DNA of 64,000 nt from Bog-473 sp052148295 (GCA_052148295.1 JBKQIP010000174.1:18830-82829); one strand, 5' to 3'; counted from the first letter of the stretch, positions 1 to 8,779 are shown. A program made the numbers and translations. Notes: generated by a model from the letters alone, not told the origin.

Positions 1-69
1 GAGGAGAAGGAGGTCAACCGTCGGGTCAAGGCGGTGCTGGTCTACCTCAGTGAGCCGGGGGGAGGCTGA
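1..69 (+). CDS. 3' end of an unidentified gene
   Basis: An open frame runs from the first base to a TGA at 67-69 and gives a charged tail (EEKEVNRRVKAVLVYLSEPG...). It has coding texture, but only 22 residues are inside the window, so neither family nor function can be named. It is read in the same direction as the receiver gene that starts 65 bases later and could be its operon partner. Confidence 0.45.
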   Translation, partial: EEKEVNRRVKAVLVYLSEPGGG

Positions 70-134
70 CCCCACATGGACAGGGTGTGCCAGCACCACC
101 GTGGGCGACCCGCACCTCATGCGAAGATGAAACC

Positions 135-527
135 GTGAGCGCGCCACTGCCCGTGCTGGTCGTCGACGACCAAGCCCCCTTCCGCTCGGCCATGAAGGCC
201 GTGCTGCGCCGCACCACGGAGTTCGAACTGGTCGGCGAGGCGGCGAACGGGTCGGAGGCGATCGAGCTGGCCGACCGGCTCAACCCGGTCCTCGTCCTCA
301 TGGACATCAACATGCCGGAGATGAACGGGATCGAGGCCACGCGTCAACTGGTCTCCAGCCACCCCGACGTGGTGGTGATCCTCTGTTCGACCTACGACGC
401 GGGCGACCTTCCGCCCGAGGTGGCCACCAGCGGCGCCCGGGCCTATCTCAACAAGGAGCACCTGGGAGCCGACTCCCTGCGGCGCCTGTGGGCGGAGCGG
501 GACGCCGGCGAGTTCATCTCGGGCTGA
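135..527 (+). CDS. Single-domain response regulator (CheY/NarL-type receiver)
   Basis: This 130-residue protein is one receiver domain. The acidic pair VVDD is near residues 9-12, the phosphoacceptor is Asp57 in VLMDINMPEMNG, and the conserved lysine lies in YLNKEH near residue 104. No DNA-binding domain follows, so its output is probably phosphotransfer or protein binding. I chose GTG 135 because the fold begins right after it; an ATG at 87 would add 16 residues unlike a receiver start. The NarL-type membrane kinase at 918-3080 on the other strand is the obvious candidate partner, but this is inference from proximity. Confidence 0.85.
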   Translation: MSAPLPVLVVDDQAPFRSAMKAVLRRTTEFELVGEAANGSEAIELADRLNPVLVLMDINMPEMNGIEATRQLVSSHPDVVVILCSTYDAGDLPPEVATSGARAYLNKEHLGADSLRRLWAERDAGEFISG

Positions 528-546
528 CGCGCTCCGTTCATTCCCT

Positions 547-760
547 TCACTCCGCACGCAGCAGCGACGCGGTCGGCGTCCTCGCCGCGATACGCCCGGG
601 GGGCCGCGACGAGCTCGGCGAAGACCCGGGGCATGCCGACGATGACCCCGACGACGGCCGACAGCGAGGCCTGCCAGGTCACCGTCGCCGCCAACTGACG
701 CCTGGTGAAGCCGAGCGTCTCGAGGGCGGCCAGCTCGCGCCGGCGGCGCCGTCCGCACTA
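547..760 (-). pseudogene. Remnant of an FtsX/MacB-type ABC permease C-terminus
   Basis: On the minus strand, about 760-629 reads RRRRRELAALETLGFTRRQ, then a membrane segment LSAVVGVIVGMP, the signature of the last part of FtsX-like permeases. Downstream the frame shifts at a run of six C (G at 598-603 on plus), after which the classic permease tail PGRIAARTPTASLLRAE appears and stops at 547-549. The roughly 50 residues normally between these blocks, including the last membrane helix, are missing, and an in-frame TAG lies just upstream near 750. Three separate lesions make sequencing error unlikely. It follows the histidine kinase, and the ATPase at 3142-3840 is the matching nucleotide-binding subunit. 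Confidence 0.8.
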
Positions 761-917
761 CGGCTGATGGACCGGCTGATTCGAGAGAGTGAGCGCAACC
801 CTGCCGCCGGGGCTCACGCCCGGACGCGTGGTGACCGGCACCGCGTTCGGTCCGGCCACCGGGGCCTCCTGCTGGTTGAGGCTGCTGGCCGAGAAGAGCG
901 ATGACCGGTCAGACCGT

Positions 918-3080
918 TCAGATCAGTGGCACGGACCCGCGCACCTGCGAACCCTGGCCCAGCTCGGACTCCCAACGGACCGTGCCGCCGATGGCGCCCA
1001 GGCGGTCGGCCATGTTGATGTAGCCATGCCCGTGCTGCGCCCGCTCCACGTCGAAGCCGGGACCGTCGTCGCTGACCACGAAGAGCAGCCCCCCGGACTC
1101 CTCCCACAACCGCACCTCCACCTGGGCGCCCTCGGCGTGCTTGGCCGCGTTCTGGAGTGCCTCGAGACAGCAGAAGTAGACCGCCGCCTCGGTCTCCGAC
1201 GAGTAGCGGCCGATGCCGTCGGCCACGACCTCCACCGACAGCGGGTTGCGGTTCCCCGCGGCGCGCAACGCTTCGACCAGGCCGCTGTCGACCAGCAGGG
1301 GCGGATAGATCCCGTGCGCCAACTCGCGCAGCTCCTGGATGGTCTCCTGGACCTCCCCGGCCAGCTCGTCCAGCATTTCCGCCCCGGCGGCGGGATCGTC
1401 GGTGATGACGTCGCGGGCGAGGCGCAGGTTCACGGCCAGGGCCACCAGGTGCTGCTGGGCCCCGTCGTGCAGGTTGCGCTCCACGCGGCGGCGCTCCGCA
1501 TCGCCGCTGGCTACGATCCGGGCTCGCGATTCCCGCAGCGCGTCCGCCTGCTTGCGCAGCTCGTCGAGGGTGGTCTGGAGCGCGGTGTCGAGCTGGGAGT
1601 TGTGAAAGGCCAGGCCGACCTGCCGGGCCAGGTCCGTCAGCACCCGGTCGTCGTCCTCGGAGAACGAATTCCCCGCGCCCGGGCGTTCGACCACCACCAA
1701 CCCCAACAACTCGCCCGCATGGCTGATCGGCGCCACCCGCAGCTGCTGCTGCTCGCGCCCCTCCATCAGGGCGGGCAACCAGACCGACGTCCAGGCGCTC
1801 CCCGACACGCCGGCCCGCGTCACGACGGGCCGCTCCCGGGGCGTCACGACGATCGACCGCGGTCCGGCGTCGGGAACCGACACGGCACGTTCGAGGACCT
1901 CCCCCATGCCGGTGTAGATCTCGGCGCTGGTGAGCCCCATGGTCTTGCGCAGGGACTCGGCCAGCTGCAACAGCAACTCGTCCATCGGTATGGCGCGGGT
2001 GAGCCGGGAGCCGAAGGTCCGCAGCACTTCGTCCGGTGCCTCCCGGGCGCCGTAGACGAATCGCGTGGCCGAGCCGAGGAGCCGCTCACGCACCGGCACG
2101 AAGATCAACGCGGCCACACCGGTGGCCAGCATCGACAGGGCCAGGACGTCCTTGTCGCCATTGGTCTTGGGTGCATGCCCCAGCCCGAGGACCACCACGA
2201 GATAGATGGCCGACACGACGACGATGAAGCCGAAGGTGGACAGGACCTGCACCAGCAGCCGGCTGCCGTGGTGGGCCAGGCGCCGGCTCTCGCCCAGCAG
2301 CAGCCCGAGGGGGATGAACACCGTGCCACCGACCACCACCGCGGCCAGGGGTCCCGGCCAGCCGATCAAGAGGTGCAGCACCGTGGCGACCAGCGCCACA
2401 TCGGCGGCCAGCACGACGCCGATCCCGAACCACTGCAACCGCTCCCGGTCGTGGCCGAGCGCATGGGCGTAGCGAAACCGCATGGGGAGCACGGCGACCG
2501 CGGCCGCGAGCGACCAGCACACGGCTCCGTCCTCCACCGAGAAGGTGTGGTGGCCCAGCGCCAGGACGATGCCGGCGACCAGGGCGGCCACGTAGACCGC
2601 CATGACGACCAGGCGTCGGCCCACACCGGGGAGCCGGCCGTCGGGCAGGGCCAGCAGGAGGTGGAACGAGACGGCCGTGACCAGGACGGTCGTGATGGTG
2701 GCCACGGCCCGGGCGGCCCCGCCGGAGGTGACGTGCTCGCTGAGGGCCAGCCGGCTCGACGTCAGGGCCACGGCGGCCACGAGCGCGTCCACGCCGGCCA
2801 GGAGATGGAACGGTGAGACCCGCTCGGTCGTGGCTCCGGGCTCGCGGACCTTGACGAGTCCGACGACGGCCCACACCGCGGTGATCACGAAGGCGACCGC
2901 GTTGACGGCGGTGATCCCTCCGGGGACCTGCGCCCGCAGGCCGACCACGACAACGGCGATGGTGAGGGCGAAGATCAGCCCCCGGAGCACGATCCCGGTG
3001 GCGGGGCTGGCCGCCCGCGACGCGCCGGTGACGGTCGACGCCTCCGTGACCGTCAGGTCCACCCGCCCTGCGGTGGTCAC
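918..3080 (-). CDS. Membrane sensor histidine kinase (HisKA_3/NarL type) with GAF-like domain
   Basis: The 720-residue protein starts at GTG 3080. The N-terminal 300 residues hold about nine to ten hydrophobic helices. A GAF-like region follows (about 320-480), then the dimerization box NLHDGAQQHLVALA with the phospho-accepting His near residue 537, and a HATPase_c domain with the N-box EALQNAAKHA and G-boxes SDDGPGFD and GHGYINMADRLGA. This architecture belongs to the family that phosphorylates NarL/LuxR-type receivers. The stand-alone receiver at 135-527 is a candidate substrate. It is third on the minus strand after the receiver-cyclase and the ABC ATPase, with a 61-bp gap before it. Confidence 0.93.
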   Translation of the reverse strand: MTTAGRVDLTVTEASTVTGASRAASPATGIVLRGLIFALTIAVVVVGLRAQVPGGITAVNAVAFVITAVWAVVGLVKVREPGATTERVSPFHLLAGVDALVAAVALTSSRLALSEHVTSGGAARAVATITTVLVTAVSFHLLLALPDGRLPGVGRRLVVMAVYVAALVAGIVLALGHHTFSVEDGAVCWSLAAAVAVLPMRFRYAHALGHDRERLQWFGIGVVLAADVALVATVLHLLIGWPGPLAAVVVGGTVFIPLGLLLGESRRLAHHGSRLLVQVLSTFGFIVVVSAIYLVVVLGLGHAPKTNGDKDVLALSMLATGVAALIFVPVRERLLGSATRFVYGAREAPDEVLRTFGSRLTRAIPMDELLLQLAESLRKTMGLTSAEIYTGMGEVLERAVSVPDAGPRSIVVTPRERPVVTRAGVSGSAWTSVWLPALMEGREQQQLRVAPISHAGELLGLVVVERPGAGNSFSEDDDRVLTDLARQVGLAFHNSQLDTALQTTLDELRKQADALRESRARIVASGDAERRRVERNLHDGAQQHLVALAVNLRLARDVITDDPAAGAEMLDELAGEVQETIQELRELAHGIYPPLLVDSGLVEALRAAGNRNPLSVEVVADGIGRYSSETEAAVYFCCLEALQNAAKHAEGAQVEVRLWEESGGLLFVVSDDGPGFDVERAQHGHGYINMADRLGAIGGTVRWESELGQGSQVRGSVPLI

Positions 3081-3141
3081 GGGGCGCGCCGCTCGAGCGA
3101 CCTCGGCGATCGGCCGGCCCGGCGGGCCGTCCTCCCCATGC

Positions 3142-3840
3142 TCAGCGCACTCCGACGGGCACGTCCGCCTGCTCGTTCACGATCCGCCCGTCCCGCATGC
3201 GGACCACCCGGTCCGCCGCCGCCGCTACGCCGGCATCGTGGGTGACCAGGACGATGGTCTGCCCGCCCGCGTGCAGCCGGCTCAGCAGCTCAATGACCTC
3301 TTGGCCCCCTTCGGAGTCGAGGGCGCCGGTCGGTTCGTCGGCCAGCAGGAGCGTGGGCTCATTGGCCAGCGCCCGGGCGATGGCCAGCCGCTGGCGCTGC
3401 CCACCGGAGAGCATGCCGGGCACCGTCGAGGCCTTGTCCCCGATGCCCAGCAGGTCGAGCAGGTCGCGGGCGCGCGTCTCGGCCATCTTGCGCTTGCGGC
3501 CGGCGATGACGGCCGGCAGCGCGACGTTCTCCAGCACCGTCATGCCCTCGAGGAGATTGAAGAACTGGAACACGATGCCGATGTGCCGCCGGCGCAGTCG
3601 GGACAGCTCGTCCTCGCTGCGACCGGTCACCGGCTCACCGGCCACCGTGATGGTGCCCTCGTCGGCCACGTCCAGGCCGGCGACCAGGTTCAACAGGGTC
3701 GACTTGCCACAGCCCGAGGGTCCCATGAGCGCCACGAAGTCCCCCGCCGGCACGACGAGGTCGGCCCCGCGGAGCGCCCGCACCGGGGCGTTCTCGGCCT
3801 CGAACGTCTTGCGCACCTTGTCGACTACGAGGACATCCAT
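3142..3840 (-). CDS. LolD/MacB-type ABC transporter ATP-binding protein
   Basis: This 232-residue ATPase has Walker A GPSGCGKST, the Q-loop in FQFFNLL, the signature LSGGQRQRLAIARAL, Walker B LLLADEPTGALD and the switch histidine in LVTHD. The composition is that of FtsX-permease-associated exporters. Such ATPases need an FtsX-like permease, normally the next gene. No intact permease is present: only a remnant survives at 547-760 beyond the kinase. The ATPase is therefore an orphan here, working with a distant permease or on the way to decay. One base separates it from the stop of the cyclase gene. Confidence 0.93.
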   Translation of the reverse strand: MDVLVVDKVRKTFEAENAPVRALRGADLVVPAGDFVALMGPSGCGKSTLLNLVAGLDVADEGTITVAGEPVTGRSEDELSRLRRRHIGIVFQFFNLLEGMTVLENVALPAVIAGRKRKMAETRARDLLDLLGIGDKASTVPGMLSGGQRQRLAIARALANEPTLLLADEPTGALDSEGGQEVIELLSRLHAGGQTIVLVTHDAGVAAAADRVVRMRDGRIVNEQADVPVGVR

Positions 3841-3841
3841 G

Positions 3842-5224
3842 TCACAGCCTTTCGCTCGGCGCCATGACCGTGCTCGGGTCTGGCTGGTCGGTCAACTTGT
3901 AGGCGACGACGGGAGTGTCGCGCCCCTTCACCAGTTGCGGGAGCAGGGCGACGGTGGCCACCGGCACGTGGAGCGCCGCCAGGGTGCCTTCCGACAGCAC
4001 CGTCTCCCCGGCGTCGGCCAACTGCTGCAGCCGCTGCGAGAGGTTGACGGTGTCGCCCACCAACGTGTACTCCAATCGCTCGTCGGATCCCAGCAGCGCG
4101 GCCGCCGCCTCTCCCGTCGACAGGCCGAGGCCCAGCCCGAAGGGCGGCAATCCCTCCTCCTGCCACCGTTCGTTGATGGCGTGCTGCTTGGCGTGCATTC
4201 CCCAGGCCGCCGCCACCGCCCGGTCCGCATGGTCCTCCTGGGCGAAGGGCGCGCCGAAGACGGCCATCACCGCGTCCCCGACGAACTGCATCACAGTGCC
4301 ATTCTCCCCGAGGATGGCATCGTTCATGGCGGCCCGATGGACGTTCAACTGCCCGGCCAGCTGGCTCGGGTCGGCGTGCTCGGCAATGGTCGAGTAGGAG
4401 CGGATGTCGCTCATCAACACGGTGACCACCACGCGCTCGGTCTCGCCGATGTGGCGGCCGTCGCGCCGGAGCTTCTCGGCCAGACCGCCCGGCAGGAGCC
4501 GGGAGAGGGTCTCCCCCTGCTCCTCACGGTCGACGATGGCCCGGTGCAGCAGACGGAGGCGCTGCAGCGCGCCCTGGGTGCCGGCCGACACCCCCTCGGC
4601 CAACTTGACGAACACCGCCTCCACCTCGGCATCGATGGCCTCGGCCGGCAGGTGCCGCGCCACGGCGATGGCCTTGATGGGCTTGCCCTCGGCCACCATG
4701 CTCAGGAGCTCCTCCTCGGACGGCGACAGGCCGCCGTGGGTCGTCACCGGCCGCACCAGAGCCTCGACGATGGCCGGATCGAGGGCCGTGCCGCCGGTGG
4801 CGACGGCCCGGATCGCATCCACCAGTTGATCGCCCTGGGCGATGTGGTCCTTCAGGAGGTACCCGTAGCCGGCCGAGCCCTCCGAGAGCAGCGAGACGGC
4901 ATATTCGGGGTCGTCGTACTGCGACAGCACGACCACCCCGGTGCCCGGATGGCGCTTGCGCACCTCTTTCGCCGCATCGATGCCCTCCCGGTTGAAGGAG
5001 GGGGGCATGCGAATGTCGGTCACCAGCACGTGGGGCTCGCAGGTGACCGCACCGTCCACGACCTCGTCGTAGTCGGCAGCCACGCCGACCACCCGCAGGT
5101 CCGCATGACGCTCGATCAGCGCCCGTACCCCTTCACGCACGATCAGGTTGTCGTCGGCCAGGAGCACGTCGATCGTGGCCGAGAAGGTGGCGCCGGTGGG
5201 ATTCATCGGGTCTAGTTCTCTCAC
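3842..5224 (-). CDS. Response regulator fused to class III adenylyl cyclase
   Basis: A receiver domain (about 18-145, phosphoacceptor Asp70 in LVTDIRMPP) leads through a degenerate LuxR-like helical region (about 163-215) to a class III nucleotidyl cyclase (about 260-440). The metal aspartates are Asp273 (LMSDIRSYS) and Asp317 (FVGDAVMAVFGAP). The base-recognition Asp391 and transition-state Asn394 and Arg398 lie in GDTVNLSQRL. The usual adenine-specifying Lys four residues before Asp317 is Gln313, so activity or base preference may differ. cAMP made here could act on the cyclic-nucleotide-binding protein read divergently from 5341. A second Met lies at residue 7; the start used is 5224. Confidence 0.92.
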   Translation of the reverse strand: MRELDPMNPTGATFSATIDVLLADDNLIVREGVRALIERHADLRVVGVAADYDEVVDGAVTCEPHVLVTDIRMPPSFNREGIDAAKEVRKRHPGTGVVVLSQYDDPEYAVSLLSEGSAGYGYLLKDHIAQGDQLVDAIRAVATGGTALDPAIVEALVRPVTTHGGLSPSEEELLSMVAEGKPIKAIAVARHLPAEAIDAEVEAVFVKLAEGVSAGTQGALQRLRLLHRAIVDREEQGETLSRLLPGGLAEKLRRDGRHIGETERVVVTVLMSDIRSYSTIAEHADPSQLAGQLNVHRAAMNDAILGENGTVMQFVGDAVMAVFGAPFAQEDHADRAVAAAWGMHAKQHAINERWQEEGLPPFGLGLGLSTGEAAAALLGSDERLEYTLVGDTVNLSQRLQQLADAGETVLSEGTLAALHVPVATVALLPQLVKGRDTPVVAYKLTDQPDPSTVMAPSERL

Positions 5225-5232
5225 ACCTGGCC

Positions 5233-5263
5233 GTCCCGGGAAAGGGGGCAGCCTTCCCGGGAC
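5233..5263. promoter_or_regulatory. Perfect 10-bp inverted repeat between divergent signalling genes
   Basis: The arms GTCCCGGGAA (5233-5242) and TTCCCGGGAC (5254-5263) are exact reverse complements around an 11-base spacer. The site lies 9 bases upstream of the cyclase start on the minus strand and about 80 bases upstream of the cyclic-nucleotide-binding gene on plus. It could be a dyad operator or an RNA hairpin in the cyclase leader. No T-run follows, so a terminator is unlikely. Confidence 0.5.
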
Positions 5264-5340
5264 CCGGTGGTGCTAGGCCCACCAGACCCATGCCTGGCAG
5301 CACACTGGCCACGGGCCAGGCACCGGCACAGGCTGGTGCC

Positions 5341-6357
5341 ATGCCTACCGACCCAACCACCCGATACGAGGGATTGGTGACGTCGCTGTCGTGGATCCCA
5401 TCGGAAGCCATCGAGAGCGCCCAGCGGATCGCCTTTGACTCGGGACTGACCCACTACGACCCGCCTCCCCCCGCGGAGGGGTTCGACCTCGCGCAATTGC
5501 GGGACACGGACCGGTTCCGCTTCGCCAACGAGCTTCGGGCCTGGATAGAGGTCGACCCCTCGGGGCGGATCGTCGGGTGCGGCTACTCGGGCGGGGGCGT
5601 GATGGGTTCGACGACGGTCAGCCTGGCCGGGCTTCGTCACAAGTTCCAGGCGGTCCAGCTCTCCGACCTGCAGCGCGAGCCCGAATACGGGGACGGGTGG
5701 GTGCGGTTCGTCCAGACGGTCGGGGGTCGCACGGGCATGCCCGCCCCCCGGCGGGTGCGGCGGAAGCCCTACATCCAGTGGCAGGCCCCGCTCGTCTGGA
5801 CGACCCTCTCGCTCACCGTGTACGCCGACGGGCACACCGAGCACGCCCTGATCGGAGCCAGTCGATTCCCCCGCCATTGGGTCTACGACGCCGCCAACCA
5901 CCTCACCCACAAGTCCGGACTGACGGACTTCAAGGACTGGTACCAGAAGTCCTTCGGCCGCCACACCCCGTGGGGCGACGAGGAGTCCGAGGCGCTGGTC
6001 ACCGCGGTGGAGTCGGCCCTCGAGCGTTCCCTCTCGGCCCAGGTGATGCAGGGGGCTCGCCGGATCAAGAAGTTCCCCGCCGGCGCGGTGCTCTTCGAGC
6101 AGGGCCACGAGGGGACACAGGTCCTGCTGGTCCTCGACGGCGTCGTGCGGGTCGAAAAAGACGGTGAGCGGCTGGCCGAGTACGGACCGGGGGCGATCCT
6201 CGGGGAACGGGCCCACCTCGAGGGGGGCGTCCGCACCTCGACCAACGTCGCCGTCACGGCGTGCCGGGTGGCCCTGATCGACGCCGAAGCGTTCGACCGG
6301 TCACATCTCGAGGAGCTCTCGAAGGGGCACCGCCGCGAAGAGCACGCGCCACACTGA
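5341..6357 (+). CDS. Cyclic-nucleotide-binding domain protein
   Basis: Of 338 residues, the last 110 form a CRP-like cyclic-nucleotide-binding domain: KKFPAGAVLFEQGHEG opens the barrel, and the phosphate-binding cassette reads GAILGERAHLEGGVRTSTNV with the Glu and Arg expected to hold the cyclic phosphate. The N-terminal 220 residues are an unrecognised soluble domain with many aromatic residues and no DNA-binding helices. It is divergent from the receiver-cyclase, so it is a natural cAMP effector; the link is inference. I favour ATG 5341 over 5290, which only adds a low-complexity Ala/Gly stretch. Confidence 0.8.
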   Translation: MPTDPTTRYEGLVTSLSWIPSEAIESAQRIAFDSGLTHYDPPPPAEGFDLAQLRDTDRFRFANELRAWIEVDPSGRIVGCGYSGGGVMGSTTVSLAGLRHKFQAVQLSDLQREPEYGDGWVRFVQTVGGRTGMPAPRRVRRKPYIQWQAPLVWTTLSLTVYADGHTEHALIGASRFPRHWVYDAANHLTHKSGLTDFKDWYQKSFGRHTPWGDEESEALVTAVESALERSLSAQVMQGARRIKKFPAGAVLFEQGHEGTQVLLVLDGVVRVEKDGERLAEYGPGAILGERAHLEGGVRTSTNVAVTACRVALIDAEAFDRSHLEELSKGHRREEHAPH

Positions 6358-6438
6358 GCGGGTGCGGGCCCACGTCTGCGGCCGTCGCGGGCCGGACCCG
6401 GCGGAAGGTCCCGCGGCGGCCGTCGCCGGTGGGCACCC

Positions 6439-7878
6439 ATGAGACGGGCCGACGCCGTCGTCGTGGGCTCGGGCCCCAACGGCCTCGCTGCCGCGCTCGT
6501 CATGGCGCGTGCCGGCCTGGTGGTCGACGTCATCGAGGGGGCGCAGGACCCGGGCGGAGGATGCCGCACGGAAGAGCTGACGCTGCCCGGATTCCACCAC
6601 GACGTCTGCTCGGCCGTGCACCCGCTCCTCAGCGCGTCCCCCTTCTTCGCGCGGTGCGCGCTGCCCACCCGGGGCGTCAAGCTCCTCACGCCGCGCGTCG
6701 CCTTCGCCCATCCCCTCGATGGCGGCCGCGCCTCCACCGTGGAGGGCACGGTGGAGGGCACCGCGGCCGGGCTCGGCCGCGACGGTCCGGCCTTCCGGCG
6801 CATGTTCGGCTCGCTGGTCCGGGACGCGGACCGCATCCTGCCCAACTTCCTGGCGCCGATGCGGTCTGTCCCGAGCAGCCCGGTCGCCACCGCCCGGTTC
6901 GGCCTGAAGGGGCTGTGGCCGGCGCAGCATCTGGCCGCCCGGTTCGACACCGCCGAGGGCCAGGCCATGATCGGCGGAGCGGCCGCCCACGCCATGCTCC
7001 CGCTCTCGGCGCCGCTCACGGGTGCGTTCGCCCTGCTGTTCACCATGCTGGCCCACGCGCCGGGTTGGCCGGTGGTCGAGGGCGGGAGCGCACGCATCGT
7101 GGACGCCCTGGTGGCCGAGCTGGAGTCGTTGGACGGTCACATCGCCACCGGAGAGTGGGTCCGGGACCTGCGCGACCTCCCGCCCGCCCGCACCACCGTG
7201 CTCGACGTCACCCCGCGCCAATTCATCGGTCTCGCCGGAGACCGATTGCCGGGCCGGTACCGCCGCAGTCTCGAGCGCTTCCGGTACGGCCCGGGTGTCT
7301 GCAAGGTCGACTGGGCCCTGAGCGGCCCCGTCCCCTGGACCGCGGAGCGCTGCCGCCTGGCCGGGACGCTGCACGTGTGCGGGACCCTGGCCGAGGTGGC
7401 CCGGAGCGAGGCGGAGGTGGCCGCCGGGCGCCACGCGGCGCGCCCCTATTGCCTGGTGGTGCAGCCGGGCGTGGTCGACCCCAGCCGGGCCCCTGACGCC
7501 GCACAGACGTTGTGGGCCTACTGCCACGTCCCCAACGGGTCGACGGTGGACATGCGCGAGCGGATCGAGGCCCAGATCGAGCGCTTCGCACCCGGGTTCC
7601 GCGATCTCATCCTGGCCCACGCCACCACCACGGCCCGGGGGTCAGAAGGTCACAACCCGAGCTATGTCGGCGGTGACATCGGCGCCGGCGCCGCCACGTT
7701 GCGCCAGACCGTGTTCCGCCCCACGGCGCGGTGGAACCCCTACCGCACCGGCCTCGAGGGTGTCTACCTGTGCTCGGCCTCCACGCCGCCCGGTGGCGGG
7801 GTCCACGGCATGTGCGGGGCCTGGGCGGCGCGCACCGCGCTGCACGATGTGGGCGTGCGGGCGGGGCTCGACGCCTGA
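6439..7878 (+). CDS. FAD-dependent oxidoreductase, CrtI/phytoene-desaturase-like
   Basis: The 479-residue protein opens with the dinucleotide-binding fingerprint VVVGSGPNGLAAALVMARAG and an acidic end of beta-2 (VIEGAQDPGG). Near the C-terminus it has the family block GVYLCSASTPPGGGVHGMCGAWAA, which contacts FAD. This is the NAD(P)/FAD-dependent oxidoreductase family related to CrtI and RetSat. No carotenoid genes are nearby, so the substrate is unknown. It lies 80 bp after the cyclic-nucleotide-binding gene in the same direction; no promoter is obvious in the gap. Confidence 0.88.
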   Translation: MRRADAVVVGSGPNGLAAALVMARAGLVVDVIEGAQDPGGGCRTEELTLPGFHHDVCSAVHPLLSASPFFARCALPTRGVKLLTPRVAFAHPLDGGRASTVEGTVEGTAAGLGRDGPAFRRMFGSLVRDADRILPNFLAPMRSVPSSPVATARFGLKGLWPAQHLAARFDTAEGQAMIGGAAAHAMLPLSAPLTGAFALLFTMLAHAPGWPVVEGGSARIVDALVAELESLDGHIATGEWVRDLRDLPPARTTVLDVTPRQFIGLAGDRLPGRYRRSLERFRYGPGVCKVDWALSGPVPWTAERCRLAGTLHVCGTLAEVARSEAEVAAGRHAARPYCLVVQPGVVDPSRAPDAAQTLWAYCHVPNGSTVDMRERIEAQIERFAPGFRDLILAHATTTARGSEGHNPSYVGGDIGAGAATLRQTVFRPTARWNPYRTGLEGVYLCSASTPPGGGVHGMCGAWAARTALHDVGVRAGLDA

Positions 7879-7920
7879 AGCCGAAACCGGAACCGGAGCC
7901 GACGACGGGAGACCCGGTGC

Positions 7921-8763
7921 CTACTCGTCGGGTCGAGGTCCCGGACCCGTACCCACACCGAGCCGCTCCCGGAAGAAGGTCAGCGTCTGGTCCAGGGCGG
8001 CCCGCGTCGGCGTGCCCTCGCGGTCCTGGAGGTGCTCGGTGAGCACCGAGTGGGCCGCCTTGGGGTGGCCGTGCGGGTTGCCGGGGGCCGAGTCGATCTC
8101 GACGGCGATGAAGGCGTCTCCCAGCTCGCGCCGCAACGTGGCGAAACGCCCGGGAAAGCAGAACGGGTCGTTGGAGAAGCGCAGACCCAGCAGGCAGGCC
8201 CCGTCGGCCGTCCGCTCCTTGACCCGGGCCAGGTCGGCGTCGGAGATCCCCACGTCGGCCTTGAATCTCTTCGAGAGCGGGAACGGCAGCGACGGTTGGC
8301 TCAGCACCGGGGCCAGCACGACGTCATCGACCATCATGGCCAGGGCGAAGCCGCCGGTGAAGCACATGCCGACCACTCCCACCCCCGGCCCGCCGCACCG
8401 TTGGTGCTCGGCCGCGGCCAGCCGGCGCAGCCACACGGTGACCGGGCTGGTCTTCTTGAGGGCGAAGGCGGCGAACTCGCGGGAGACGCAGGCCGGGCCG
8501 AGGGACTGGACGGCGTAGCCGGCCGACGGGGGGCGGCCCGGGTCGCCGAAGAGCCTCGGCATGACGGCGGTGCACCCGGCCGCCACCACCTTCCGGGCGA
8601 AAGCGGCCACCAGGGGCGTGATGCCGGGCATCTCGCTGATCACGATCACGGCCGGTCCGCTGCCGGCCCGGTAGATGTCCCGTCGCTTCCCGTCGGCCTC
8701 GAAGGACTCCTGGGTGAAGCCCTCGAGCGCCGCGCTCCATTGCCCCACATCGCCCTTGGCCAT
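7921..8763 (-). CDS. Dienelactone hydrolase family protein
   Basis: This 280-residue alpha/beta hydrolase has the dienelactone-hydrolase nucleophile elbow VVGMCFTGGFALAM, with Cys in place of Ser, and a C-terminal histidine region (GNPHGHPKAAH). The start at 8763 (MAKGDVGQW) is supported by a TANNNT box just upstream. It is divergent from the thiolase-like gene with only 24 bases between start codons. Members cleave dienelactones or related esters; the substrate here is unknown. Confidence 0.87.
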   Translation of the reverse strand: MAKGDVGQWSAALEGFTQESFEADGKRRDIYRAGSGPAVIVISEMPGITPLVAAFARKVVAAGCTAVMPRLFGDPGRPPSAGYAVQSLGPACVSREFAAFALKKTSPVTVWLRRLAAAEHQRCGGPGVGVVGMCFTGGFALAMMVDDVVLAPVLSQPSLPFPLSKRFKADVGISDADLARVKERTADGACLLGLRFSNDPFCFPGRFATLRRELGDAFIAVEIDSAPGNPHGHPKAAHSVLTEHLQDREGTPTRAALDQTLTFFRERLGVGTGPGPRPDE

Positions 8764-8769
8764 GGTCGG

Positions 8770-8779
8770 ACCGTAGCAT
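8770..8779. promoter_or_regulatory. Overlapping divergent -10 boxes for two leaderless genes
   Basis: Only 24 bp (8764-8787) separate the divergent starts. On plus, TAGCAT (8774-8779) is 8 bases before GTG 8788. On minus, TACGGT (plus coordinates 8770-8775) is 6 bases before ATG 8763. Both fit the actinobacterial TANNNT -10 at leaderless spacing, and they overlap by two bases, so the two promoters may exclude one another. Confidence 0.55.

Noticed and set aside
789..2816. 675-residue plus-strand open frame
   Set aside because: It is antisense to the histidine kinase and His/Gly/Gln-rich, the usual shadow of a GC-rich gene.
3197..5215. 672-residue plus-strand open frame
   Set aside because: Antisense to the ABC ATPase and the receiver-cyclase, both with complete motifs; composition is that of a shadow.
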